Assembly (NCBI GenBank): GCA_016720925.1
Contig: JADKJR010000001.1
Coordinates: forward strand, 496,001-560,000
DNA length: 64,000 bases
Direction: 5' to 3'
From: Betaproteobacteria bacterium
GTDB taxonomy: Bacteria; Pseudomonadota; Gammaproteobacteria; Burkholderiales; Usitatibacteraceae
Shown here: positions 27,329 to 36,450 of the stretch, piece by piece
Layout: every line of letters starts with the position of its first letter
How positions within the stretch are numbered: the first letter of the stretch is position 1
The notes under the pieces: model-generated
Database searches by the model: none
Seen by the model: only the letters and a program-made list of their open reading frames with translations
What the model was told of the DNA's origin: nothing
Position numbers and translations under genes: made by a program

Positions 27329-27700
27329 TCAGATCGGCAAGCCGTGCTCAATATTTATGATGAGCCTCACGACCTGATCGTCGTTCCCCGCGAGCATTGC
27401 TTCAATCGGCGTCCATCCACCGAGTAGCAGGTCTAGGTGCGACATCCCGTGATAGGCCGCATTTTCCGTGTCGAGCGCCTGACACGCGCACGCACTGATC
27501 TTAACCAAACGCGAATCCGACTCCAGGCGCTTGGAGAGCTTGGCGATGCACGACGCCTTCACGACCAAGGCGACCTTTTCCCGCGGCAACCCTGCGTTTA
27601 GAAAATCCGCCGCCGCGCTTGCGCTCAGTAACCTATGCAAGCTTGCCAAGCGGTGCTCGGCTCTGGCTCGGTCACTCGTCAATTCCCTCCAGCGGATCAC
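27329..27700 (-). CDS. Hypothetical protein following a VapB-like antitoxin
   Basis: Up to 123 residues; the true start may be a TTG a few codons in. It overlaps the end of the VapB-like gene. The end (LLLGGWTPIEAMLAGNDDQVVRLI) has some likeness to the toxin-binding end of MbcA/ParS antitoxins, but the match is weak. It is not a PIN-domain VapC, which would be expected after VapB. Confidence 0.4.
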   Translation of the reverse strand: MIRWRELTSDRARAEHRLASLHRLLSASAAADFLNAGLPREKVALVVKASCIAKLSKRLESDSRLVKISACACQALDTENAAYHGMSHLDLLLGGWTPIEAMLAGNDDQVVRLIINIEHGLPI

Positions 27701-27933
27701 GGATTTGATCGTCCTGAAAACGCTCGGCCTTGCTTAGGAAGTCAGCAGGCACGTCAGCCGCTTTACGCGCGGCAAAAAAGCCTGCCCAATATGTCGACCG
27801 GCTTGAGATCACAACGTCGCCCGTCACCGGATCGCGACGGATGTAAACCAGCTTACCCTTGAAGCGGTATTTTTCTGGCAGTCGCACAGCCCGGCTGCGG
27901 CCGATGGTGAAAAGTTTAGCGGTATCGAAACAT
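27672..27933 (-). pseudogene. VapB-like (AbrB/MazE-fold) antitoxin, frameshifted in its second codon
   Basis: A GGGAGG ribosome binding site precedes ATG 27933. From there TTT-CGA-TAC-CGC leads to a stop, but dropping one T gives MFDTAKLFTIGRSRAVRLPEKYRFKG..., the swapped-hairpin DNA-binding start of VapB antitoxins, then VYIRRDPVTGDVVISSRSTYW and an acidic tail ending DPLEGIDE. No VapC toxin follows. Total about 86 residues, normal size. Confidence 0.7.
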
Positions 27934-28086
27934 GGTGGCCTCCCGGATTTCAAAATGTTGTTCGCTGCTATTTCCGAGTGTGTCTGGGTTCTTCCCGCCA
28001 GATTTTCTTGCGTGACGCGTATTCTTTTCGTCCCTCCACTGGCGGCACGCACATAGCGCGCGTCTTGCCTCGGATCGGCGAAGGAC

Positions 28087-28521
28087 TCAAGAAATGTCCG
28101 CAATGTCATTTGCGATAACGCTATCAAGGTATCGTCGCACCGCCCGAAGGTCGGCAACTTGGCCGCCGCGCATATAGTCCAACGCCGACTTTCCCTTGAA
28201 GAGCGGTGCCGTATTCGGCTTGTGCATCCAGCCATCTGCCAGGTCCGCCTTTGGCAACAGTATTTGCAACGCTTTGTAGATGCCGAAGATGTATGACAGC
28301 CGCACCAGCGTGTCCGGCTTAAGCGAACGGTTCTTCAACTTTCGCCATCGATAGTAAGTGGATCGGCTGCGAATCCCCAGTAACACCATCTGCGTCGGAA
28401 CATCCAACGTCCAACGTGCCGCGATACGAAAGAACACCGCCAGCCCTTTCCGTCCCACGTCGGGCGATTTCAAGTCCAAAGGCTGTTCGCCTGAAAGTTT
28501 TTGGTTGGCCAATTTATGCAT
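28087..28521 (-). CDS. MbcA/ParS/Xre-type antitoxin
   Basis: About 144 residues from ATG 28521. The N-terminal part is an Xre-like helix-turn-helix (DVPTQMVLLGIRSRSTYYRWR) and the end has the family's toxin-binding signature (NTAPLFKGKSALDYMRGGQVADLRAVRRYLDS). Such antitoxins normally neutralise a RES-domain NAD-degrading toxin encoded directly downstream; only ~150 bp separate this gene from the VapB-like gene and no RES domain is visible there, so it is an orphan. Confidence 0.78.
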   Translation of the reverse strand: MHKLANQKLSGEQPLDLKSPDVGRKGLAVFFRIAARWTLDVPTQMVLLGIRSRSTYYRWRKLKNRSLKPDTLVRLSYIFGIYKALQILLPKADLADGWMHKPNTAPLFKGKSALDYMRGGQVADLRAVRRYLDSVIANDIADIS

Positions 28522-28805
28522 GGTGACCGGGTTGGCGCCAACGTGGCGCAAAAAAGACCAGCGAGTTGTTGCCTGGAACGGCGGATCAAACGACGGCAAA
28601 TGGCCGAGCGTTCCGGCGCAAAAAATCCCCAAATCCCAGCCATGGGATTACACTACCACACTTGCTAAGTAACTGTTTCATTGCGTTTTTCCGGGATTCA
28701 ACGCTTTTTAACGCGTTTTCGTGCCGTATCCCGGAAATCCCCCCATGAGCCTGCGTTGGCGACCATCGGGAAAATGGACCGCTGCAATTTAACCGGAGGG
28801 GCAAC

Positions 28806-29001
28806 ATGGCAATCCTGCTGGATGGGGTCAATGTTGACGTACAGCGGGTGCTATGTAGGAACGATTTCTACAAGCGGATGACGAGCCAGGCGAACCATCG
28901 GTTTGGCAGGACGTTTACCGGCCGAAAAAGCGAGCGGGCGACTAAATCTGAAGCGGACTGAGGTGAACGACGAACGCATCGAATTTTTTAAGGAGCGATA
29001 G
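28806..29001 (+). pseudogene. mqsR: MqsR toxin remnant with two frameshifts
   Basis: Frame-corrected reading gives NDFYKRMTSQANHRF-WQDVYRPK-KASGRLNLKRTEVNDERIEFFKER, which follows the C-terminal two thirds of the MqsR mRNA interferase (DFYKSMT...WQDVYRP...SFKEK). One missing T in the TTT at about 28902 and one missing A in the run at 28925-28929 restore the frame. The N-terminal part is not recognisable. The MqsA antitoxin gene starts 3 bp after the stop, the normal gene order. Confidence 0.7.
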
Positions 29002-29003
29002 CC

Positions 29004-29210
29004 ATGAAGTGTCCCAACTGTGGCGAGTCAACGCTGGTGCATGACACACGTGATGTGTCCTACCGTTACAGGGGCCTGTCAACAATACTTCCCAAGGTGA
29101 CGGGCGATTTCTGTGGTGCCTGCGACGAATCCATTCTGGACGCGGCGGCGTCACGGCGGACGATGCGTCTGATGCTGAGGTTCGGTCAGCAGGTCAACGC
29201 GGCGGCGTAG
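29004..29210 (+). CDS. mqsA: MqsA antitoxin, C-terminally truncated
   Basis: 68 residues containing the zinc-binding N-domain of MqsA (MKCPNCGE..., FCGACDESILD: two CxxC pairs) and ending at MLRFGQQVNAAA. The usual MqsA is about 130 residues with an Xre-like DNA-binding domain after this point; that half is missing here. It can probably still bind toxin but not the operator. AGGAG precedes the ATG. Confidence 0.8.
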   Translation: MKCPNCGESTLVHDTRDVSYRYRGLSTILPKVTGDFCGACDESILDAAASRRTMRLMLRFGQQVNAAA

Positions 29211-29251
29211 CCCTCGCTTGCCGATTGCGACGCGCTAATAAGGAAGTTCGC

Positions 29252-29497
29252 ATGGAACCATTACTCGATGTAGTCAAGGTTGAAGCCCGGGCAGGTTACA
29301 CGCTGTATCTTGAGTTTGAGAACGGCGAAAAGCGGCTGTTTGACATGTCACCGTATATGGATGAGAAACCCTTCTCTCAATTGAAGGATCATTCCCGATT
29401 TGCGATGGCGTCAATCACGAATGGAACCGTCGGTTGGCCCGGGGATATCGATATTGCGCCCGAAACGCTCTACGACCGATCGAGACCTGTGCTGTGA
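29252..29497 (+). CDS. DUF2442 domain protein
   Basis: 81 residues from ATG 29252, preceded by AGGAAG. The pattern (VVKVEARAGYTLYLEFENGEKRLFDMSPYM, VGWPGDIDIAPETLYDRS) is typical of DUF2442. Such proteins are usually paired with DUF4160 in toxin-antitoxin-like modules; no DUF4160 gene is adjacent. Confidence 0.82.
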   Translation: MEPLLDVVKVEARAGYTLYLEFENGEKRLFDMSPYMDEKPFSQLKDHSRFAMASITNGTVGWPGDIDIAPETLYDRSRPVL

Positions 29498-29548
29498 ATA
29501 AGGATGAAATAACTTTCGCCAGCAAGATCAGAAAGGCCCGGTGTAATC

Positions 29549-29822
29549 GTGGCTGCCGCCCAAAATCGATTTGACCTTCACGCGCTCCAAGAGGCCTGGC
29601 GCGTCTTTGAGGCGACGACCGGTCTTCGTTCCATTCATACCGAAGCCGAGTACGACATCACGGTAGCCCTCATGAATACGTTGCTGGACGCGGTCGGCGA
29701 TAGCGACGACCACGCGTTGGCCGGACTGCTCGATCTGGGTGGGGGATCTGGTCTCGATATACGAACAGAAACACCACGCTATTGCGCCGGACCTGTTGTC
29801 GTCGGGAAACAGCGTGACATGA
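29549..29822 (+). pseudogene. HigA-like antitoxin N-terminal remnant, frameshifted
   Basis: Starts GTG with the helical block LQEAWRVFEATTGLRSIHTEAEYDITVALMNTLLD. Removing one G from the GGG at about 29740 joins LLDLVGDLVSIYEQKHHAIAPD, the conserved linker of HigA-type antitoxins. The Xre DNA-binding half is absent and no HigB toxin is adjacent. Confidence 0.55.
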
Positions 29823-29946
29823 TTCATTCGTTCAGTCGCACCCAGCGATTCCACGAGTCGAAATTGTACCGTGGAGGTGACGACGGTCTTGACCAGTTAT
29901 TCTCAATCGACGGCGATGACAATACGTCTTACCTGCGGAGGGAAAC

Positions 29947-30153
29947 ATGGAACCACTGAATCGAATCACGCAGCAACCAGAAGTTATGGGTGGCAAGGCG
30001 CGCATCCGCGGAATGCGTGTCACAGTTGGAATGATCCTGGGGCAAATTGGCGCCGGGCGTAGCGTCGACGAGCTTCTCGTTGATTACCCGTACCTTGAAC
30101 GCGAAGACGTCGTGCAGGCGCTTCGCTATGCCGCAAGGACCGTCAACGAATGA
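29947..30153 (+). CDS. DUF433 antitoxin
   Basis: 68 residues with the DUF433 signature: RITQQPEVMGGKARIRGMRVTVGMILGQIGAGRSVDELLVDYPYLEREDVVQALRYAA. DUF433 proteins are VapB45-like antitoxins paired with a DUF5615 PIN-like toxin immediately downstream. The 147 bp after it does not encode a recognisable DUF5615 protein, so this antitoxin appears solitary. Confidence 0.85.
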   Translation: MEPLNRITQQPEVMGGKARIRGMRVTVGMILGQIGAGRSVDELLVDYPYLEREDVVQALRYAARTVNE

Positions 30154-30300
30154 TTGAATCAGGGGGCAGTTGACGAAACTTTGCTCGCCACAATCACGCA
30201 CGACGAAGGTGCGAACAGAATAGATGAGGCGGTCGCCATGGAAATCCAGTTTGCTGTTGTGACGGTCGAAGTCCAACCAACAGGCAATTGCTAACCAACA

Positions 30301-30531
30301 ATGACGACGACCTCAATCCAACTTGACCCTGCAACCGAACGACGACTAGACCGCCTCGCCGCCCAGACCGGCCGTACCAAGGCGTATCTGCTTCGCGCGC
30401 TCATCGCGAGCGGTCTGGATGATTTAGAAGACTTTTACCGGGCAGCGGCAATATTGGAACGTGCACGGAATGGCGAAGAGACAATTCATTCTGCCGATCA
30501 GGTGAGAGCGGAATTGGGCTTGGACAAATGA
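30301..30531 (+). CDS. Ribbon-helix-helix (CopG/RelB-type) antitoxin
   Basis: 76 residues: TSIQLDPATERRLDRLAAQTGRTKAYLLRALIASGLDDLED is a standard RHH DNA-binding domain followed by an acidic helix ending ELGLDK. The next frame overlaps by ATGA, the usual place for a RelE toxin, but the predicted product there has no RelE features. Orphan antitoxin with a probably degraded partner. Confidence 0.82.
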   Translation: MTTTSIQLDPATERRLDRLAAQTGRTKAYLLRALIASGLDDLEDFYRAAAILERARNGEETIHSADQVRAELGLDK

Positions 30532-30708
30532 GCAAAGAGAGAAGACCGGAAACAACCCTGCAGGCACCTCAATCCGATAGTGACCAGCCTCGGTGGCGAT
30601 CGCAATCAACCCGTGGATTCGCCGCCGCCCTCCGGGAAACGCCATCATTGTTACCTGCCGCGGCTAATTGTCAGATATTTGAAACTCACGAATCAAAAGG
30701 AGCGCCCC

Positions 30709-31356
30709 ATGAAAAGCAAAGTCACTACCGCGCAGGTGCCACAGCCGCTTTTGGAAAAGGTTGACGAGATCGCCGCGCGCCGGAAGCGATCGCGGGGCTG
30801 GGTATTGACCCAGGCGCTGACCGCGTGGATCGATCGGGAAGAAGAGCGAAGGCGCCCAGCGCTGGAAGCGATGGCGGACATGGACGCCGGAAGAGCCAAC
30901 AACGCTGCCATCGTCCGCGCCAAAATGCCTCGCCTGGTTGATGGCAAAAAATCGAAGAAAGAAATTGAAACCCCAGTGGATGAAATGCGCGCCAGTTATC
31001 GACGCGAGGATTTCGCGGCACTTGAGCGCGGTAAGTTTCATGCGCAGGCCCTGAAAGCCCAATTTGGTGCCAGTCATGTGACGCCAGCCGGTGTGAACAT
31101 CTTTGCGGACTTGGGATTCCCTCCGTTGGAAGCGGCCATGTTGCTCGAGAAAAGTGATCGGCTCATCGCCGAGAAGCTCGCTGTGAAGGGTAAGAAGACG
31201 CCGCTGACTCGGAGCTTCCGGGTAACAGTTAGAGAGCGAATTGCACGCGACCCCGAATTTGCCCGCGCACTTCGCACCGAGGCGGCCATGCTTAAAGACG
31301 ATTCCACCGAAGAGAAGCGCCCGCGGCAAACCAGGAAAGTGGCGCTCAAGAAGTGA
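30709..31356 (+). CDS. Long mosaic protein built from several antitoxin-like segments
   Basis: 215 residues. Segment 1 (1-90) is a CopG-type RHH antitoxin: KVTTAQVPQPLLEKVDEIAARRKRSRGWVLTQALTAWIDREEERR with an acidic tail. Segment 2 (about 95-120), DEMRASYRREDFAALERGKF, is like the short antitoxin motif MRxEYxREDFxxxVRGK. Segment 3, VNIFADLGFPPLEAAMLLEKSDRLIAEKLA, looks like the start of an Xre/HigA2-type antitoxin. Segment 4, LTRSFRVTVRERIARDPEFARALRTEA, matches the start of another addiction-module antidote family. The frame is uninterrupted. Assignments of segments 2-4 are from memory of family motifs and need a profile search. Confidence 0.6.
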   Translation: MKSKVTTAQVPQPLLEKVDEIAARRKRSRGWVLTQALTAWIDREEERRRPALEAMADMDAGRANNAAIVRAKMPRLVDGKKSKKEIETPVDEMRASYRREDFAALERGKFHAQALKAQFGASHVTPAGVNIFADLGFPPLEAAMLLEKSDRLIAEKLAVKGKKTPLTRSFRVTVRERIARDPEFARALRTEAAMLKDDSTEEKRPRQTRKVALKK

Positions 31357-31581
31357 AGTGCACGGCCATTCGCGATGCCACGGGTGCTGCATTGCGGCGC
31401 GAATACTACTCCAGCGACCGTCAGTTCCCGCCACCTCTTAAAACTGCCAACCTAACCAATTGCAACGTGATTTGAAAATGTTTTTGGAAAGGATGAGAAA
31501 GACGGCGAGCCTTATATTTCACGACCGCCCATTCCTATGGGCTGTCCGGCAAATTGGCCGTGCCAGTGCCCCTCGCCAATA

Positions 31582-31797
31582 TCAGGTTTTCTTTTTGATC
31601 AACTGATGAAGACTCTCCAACCCTTCGCGCTCAAGAACGGTACCAAGTTTCGCATCTGCCCGATATCCTGGCGCAATGCCATCGCCATCCTCTTTTCGAA
31701 TAGTGGCGACTAGCGTGTCGCTACGCTTCTTCCGGATTTCTCCGCTTTGGTCGCGCTGCCTTCCATCAAGGCCTTTTGGAAAATGCTTTGTCGCCAT
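31582..31797 (-). CDS. Small conserved protein of unknown function
   Basis: 71 residues. ATG 31797 has GGAGGT directly upstream on the minus strand, which decides the start. The protein is basic (MATKHFPKGLDGRQRDQSG then RSDTLVATIRKEDGDG) and ends EREGLESLHQLIKKK. Proteins of this look occur near toxin-antitoxin genes, but no function is known to me. Confidence 0.6.
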   Translation of the reverse strand: MATKHFPKGLDGRQRDQSGEIRKKRSDTLVATIRKEDGDGIAPGYRADAKLGTVLEREGLESLHQLIKKKT

Positions 31798-31934
31798 GGG
31801 TACCTCCACTGTTGGAATGAGTGCATAAAGTTTACTGCTCATCTACTGCGTTGTTGCCGCAAAAGGAATGGGATTCGGGCGACGAGTGCAATTAACGACT
31901 GAATTCCCACCATCGCCCGCAATACCTACTAGAC

Positions 31935-33238
31935 TCAAGTTGCCCAAGTGCGCATGGACTCGGTCGCAAGATCAAGTTTCTTCAATAGCCTGCTAACGGG
32001 AGAACACGCAGGATAGTGCTCTATGAGAAGACTTCTCACTTTTGAATGCTCGCGAGATGCCGGCTCTTTTCTTCATCGGGCAGGCGACGCGTGATTGTTG
32101 CACCGCTTTCGTGATAATAGAGTTCGAAGAACTGATCCGACGGAAGCTCCTCGCCCTTGTATTCGCGCTGCACCCATTCGTCGAGTTCCGAGCGAACCGA
32201 GAGTTGAGACGAGTGTATACCACCTTGCGAGTGCTCGATATCACAAGAACGGACGTGATGAGTTTCCCAATCGCTGAATGCGCACTGACCGGCATTCTGG
32301 CTTTCGGGCGACGCTGAGGACCAACGAACGTTTGGTTGTAGCGGACCGTATTTCCGTGCGCCGCAGGTCTCCGCGGGACCGGCGCTTTGCTTTTGTCGGC
32401 TTCAATTTGCGCGATTTTTCCCGGACTGAAAAATGCGGGAACGGTGGGTGCGGACACACCTGCCCACGGTTCCTCAACAATGGGCGGCAACTGATTGAGC
32501 GCCGCGACAACCGGTCCCAGCGGAATACCCTTGCTTGGGTCTGCGATGAGAAAAAAACTGGCAGGCGCCGGGATAGTGCATACCGCCCCAATCTGACTTG
32601 ATCACTGCGAATTCGTGTCCGCTCGACCCATGCCCTTCGCTTTTCCGCCAATTCAGCCGAAAATTCGTAGGGCTCGTCCGTAATCAGGTAGCGCTTGGAC
32701 GCTCCGTCGTACCACACGCTTTGATGGTCCAGGCCCGGAATTGAATTTAATGAACTGCGTCCTGGAAGTGCGCGGAAAGCGCTCAGGACGGACTGAGTTG
32801 TGTGGCATCAACAAATTGGAGGGTGCGCGCTACTTGGCAGGCGGCATCGCGCGCATCAGACTGTGATCGCACCAAATATTTTCGGGCAAGATGGTCCGGA
32901 CCCTCGAAACGAAGCCCAGTCAGGGACCGTTGGTTTGCAAGTTGGGCAGGCTTCAACAACTCATCCAGTGGTTTTGTGAGCAGGACTGTAAGCGTTTCGC
33001 GTCCATCCCCGCCAGCGGTGCGATCCCTCCAGTAGACGGAAATGAACACGCTGTAGCGGCTCTTTCCTGGTTTCGCATTTTCGAAGCCCCGTGTCGCGTG
33101 CCGAAAATTCTCATAACCGGCTTGCTTCGCTGCCACGTCCAGCGCCCTGACGTGCTGAATACTCTGTTCGCGTTTAATGGATTTTGCGAGGCGTTTAATA
33201 CCGTCCAACGTCGTTGGACGAATTGATGCACTTGACAT
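31935..33238 (-). pseudogene. DUF5623 protein, broken by several frameshifts
   Basis: Piecing frames together from 33238 downward gives the whole family order: TLDGIKRLAKSIKREQSIQHVRALDVAAKQAGYENFRHA (N-terminus), ALPGRSSLNSIPGLDHQSVWYDGASKRYLITDEPYE, AVIKSDWGGMHYPGACQFF, LIADPSKGIPLGPVVAALNQLPPIVEEPWAG, NTVRYNQTFVGPQRRPKARMPVSAH, SVRSELDEWVQREYKGEELPSDQFFELYYHESG, and VRSLLIEHYPACSPVSRLLKKLDLATESMRTWAT. At least five frame changes are needed over 1.3 kb, more than in any other gene here. DUF5623 has no assigned function. Its total length is normal, so decay is recent or the indels are errors. Confidence 0.78.
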
Positions 33239-33817
33239 GACAGCTCTCCGGGTTCATTGCGAAACGTCACCCGTCTACCGCCTCTAGGAACCAGAAAGTT
33301 GCATGGTGTAGAAGAGGGTTTAACAAGCATGCTGTCAACAGCTTTGCAACGACGGGTGTCAGGCTCAGCCCGGAGCCGAGAAAATTATGGCACTAACCTA
33401 AACGGCCTGCAAGTGACTTGATGCGGAAAAGTATAGACGCCCGCATTTGGTGTCTTGAACCTGCTGATGGAAAGCACGAGGAACACACCCCTCTCGAAGC
33501 CATTGCCTGTCTGCCATGCCTAATTCTTCTAGGCACAGTTGCCTACCGGAAGTGCAACAATAGGCTCGCCGAGCTCGATCGCGCGCTCATAGACGTATTT
33601 GACTTCCAAGCCTCTATGGCCGGCGTGCCAAGAAAGGGAGAATGCCGCTCCCTATTCGTAGCAGATGCAACGTATTCGCTACCATTGAATCAAGCGGTAC
33701 CACGTACACTTTCAACATCGACCAATTGCCAATCAAGGTTTGCAATGGGGTTATGGAATCGGCGTTTAACGGTCGGGAGCCAAGCGACACGAACCAGGAC
33801 GCCGCGCCATGCGGTAC
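33239..33817. other. Region without a supported gene
   Basis: A plus-strand frame over 33418-33906 exists but has no domain, and half of it is antisense to the RelB-like gene. The stretch downstream of the RelB-like antitoxin does not encode a RelE/YafQ toxin. Confidence 0.45.
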
Positions 33818-34081
33818 TCACTTTTCCAAATTCAATTCTTCCATCAGACCTTCCACAGTGTTGGCCGACGGCAAGTTTCCGCGACGCGCTTCATTCATCG
33901 CATTGACAGTCACGGTATTCGGAATCAGCAGTTCGAAAGGCAACCTCTTTTCGCGGGCGATACGCGTCAGCAAGATGCGGAATGCGTCAGATGCGGTGAG
34001 CCCCATGGCAGCCAGCACGATGGTGGCTTCGGCCTTGATTTGCCCGTCGATCCGGGCTCGAACGACAACGCTTGCAGGCAT
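33818..34081 (-). CDS. RelB/DinJ-family antitoxin
   Basis: 87 residues: SVVVRARIDGQIKAEATIVLAAMGLTASDAFRILLTRIAREKRLPFELLIPN is the RHH domain plus the conserved PFELxxPN motif of RelB/DinJ antitoxins, followed by a tail ending LMEELNLEK. The partner toxin expected directly after it is missing. Orphan antitoxin at the edge of the helicase operon. Confidence 0.85.
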   Translation of the reverse strand: MPASVVVRARIDGQIKAEATIVLAAMGLTASDAFRILLTRIAREKRLPFELLIPNTVTVNAMNEARRGNLPSANTVEGLMEELNLEK

Positions 34082-34198
34082 AGTCTAATTCTCAAATTGT
34101 GAGCGATGGATTTTGGCCAGACAAGAAATAACAGGCAATAACCTTCTCGTACGTCAGCGTAGCAGCAATCGATCGCTGTCCACTCTATGCCACCGCAC

Positions 34199-36450
34199 TC
34201 AGGACCTTGTTGGTGTTATCGCCACAAACTGCCTCAACCATTTGTGCGCCCCTTCAATATCCAAATGAAGGCTCGCATAGGACAGTTGCAGCAAATCTTC
34301 CGGGAGCGCCCAATCCCACTTTTCACGCTGAAGGTTCTTTGCATTGTGCAGGAGCTCGCCCGGAGTCGGAACAGGCCCATCGGCAAGGTCCGAAAGGTAA
34401 TCCAGCATCGCATTGATGCGATCCGTGCCCACACCCGTTACCTCAATCGCCGGGCCGGAAGGATATGCCGTGTATCCGCCACGTTTGAGCATCATGATGA
34501 CCGCCTCGTTCACTCTGTCACCCAGCCAAGTAAAAAGCAACACACCGCTCCCCTCTTTCAACAGGGATACGCGTGCAAGTCCCTTCCGCACGTAGGCTGC
34601 CCGCCCCTCGGCAATGAACCGGGCCGCGTTTGCATCCAGGAACGCGGGCATGGTTGACGCGCCATATAGCACCTTCATCCGCTGCCGCACGGCATCGTGA
34701 ACAATCCCTCCCGATCCGCCAAACGGCGGCGCCTGACCGCCACGATGCCGAACCACGTAGATTGCCTTGCCTTCCTCATCCACCGACTCAATGCGCCAGT
34801 TCTTGCCGGCAAAGAGAATCAAGTCCTTGGGCTGAATGGCGATCGTGATCGGCAGGGATCCCAGCACGGTTGTGCCTGCAATGACGCGAAATTCCTCTTC
34901 TGTGGCGAATGCCGAATAGAAGGAATAGTGATTGACGAGTTTTTCACCGACTCGGCCATGAAGGAGTGCGCCAGAACTTTCCTGCTGGATCAACTCGCGC
35001 CGGCCAAACTCGCGCAGCAGGCATGTAAAATGTTCGGTGGATATATTCGTGAATGGCCCGTTCGTGCAAAGTGTGGCGTAGGAATCCTTTGCCGTGATCC
35101 CGCCGTGCTGCGCGATCAACGACAGCAGCTGCTGGGTCAATGTCGAGAGGTGCGCGCCAGACGCCACCGGCGGCTCAAACCAGTTGTCGAGCAACAGCGA
35201 TACCATCGCCGCCATCTGGAAAGTACCCTCGCGAAGCTCGGCTAGGGCGCCCGATCGGGCATCCAGCTCGCGCTCGACGCAGTAGCCGCGCAGGATCGCC
35301 GGTTCTCCCTTTCGCCGTCCCGATCGACCCAGCCGCAGGCGTAAGCTCGCAACCGACGGAGGTGATCCGATCTGCGCGATGCTTTTGACCGCGCCAATAT
35401 CGATGCCAAGTTCCAGCGTATTCGTACAGATGGCACTCGCCGACCGCTCTTTGGCCTTCAGCGCCGCTTCGGTATCCGTTCTGATTTCCTTGGAAAGGCT
35501 GCCATGGTGTGGCCAGAACTCGTTGGGCACATGGGCGTCTTCACACATCCTCCGCAACAAATACGTGTACTTCTCGACCTTGCCGCGACTGTTCGGGAAT
35601 ACCAGGTTGTTGGAGCCGCGTAATACACCAAACAACTGCGTTGCGATGGCCAGCTCGGTGGAAGTTCCGTCTTTGCTTTCCGACGTTTGCATTTCAGCCG
35701 ATTCATCCTGGCTCGCGGCGATGGCGGTCGGTTGAATGACAACCGGCTCTTCATAGCCTTTGATTTGCAGCTTGAGTTCCCGCTCATCCGAGGTCGAATT
35801 GATGATGACCACAGCCGATCCGCCGCGCGGCCGCAGAAATTCCGCCGCCAGGACATATCACCGAGCGTGGCCGACAACCCGATGCGGCTAACGGTGCGGC
35901 CAATGGCGGTTTCAATCCGGTGCATGATCGACTGAAGCTGTTTGCCGCGTTCCGACCCAATGAACGCATGCAGTTCGTCAACCACGAAGTATCGAAGCCC
36001 GGCGAATTGCTGGGCGACCCGGAACCCGCGATTGCACAGGGTCGCTTCCAGCGACTCCGGTGTAATCAGCAAGATGCCGGTGGGATTCTTGGCAAACTTG
36101 GCTTTGACGGACGCGTTGATGTCGCCGTGCCAGGGCCACACGGGAATCTCCAGTAGTTCGCAAAGACGCTCCAGCCGGCCAAACTGGTCGTTGATGAGGG
36201 CTTTCAGCGGACTGATGTAGACGACCAGGCTGGCGTCATCATGCTTGCGAAGGAGATGGCTCAGGATCGGAAAGAATGCCGCCTCGGTTTTTCCGGCGGC
36301 GGTGGCCGCGGCGATGATGACATCACTTTTTGCATCAAGGATCGCCGGTATTGCTCGCTCCTGCGCGTCACGCAGCTCTTCCCAGCCCTCCATCCAGATC
36401 CACCGCTGGATGCGTTCGTCGAGGAGTTGGAACGACGTGGACTCAGCCAT
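34199..36450 (-). pseudogene. Lhr/BrxHI-like DEAD/DEAH-box helicase, split by one frameshift
   Basis: About 750 residues after correction. The first part holds Walker A (AATAAGKTEAA), VYISPLKALINDQFGRLE, ITPESLEATL, the DELH box (VVDELHAFIG) and LSATLGDMS. At about 35861 one C is missing (minus strand TCC-CTG), after which the second part continues VVIINSTSDERELKLQIKGYEEP, then the helicase C-domain (HHGSLSKEIR, TNTLELGIDIGAV, RLGRSGRRKGEPA) and an Lhr-like C-terminal region. The start ATG overlaps the stop of the ATPase gene (TAATG). BREX type 2 contains a similar BrxHI helicase. Likely unwinds nucleic acid in defence. Confidence 0.85.

Noticed and set aside
33418..33906. 162-codon plus-strand ORF
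   Set aside because: No domain, and its end is antisense to the RelB-type antitoxin.
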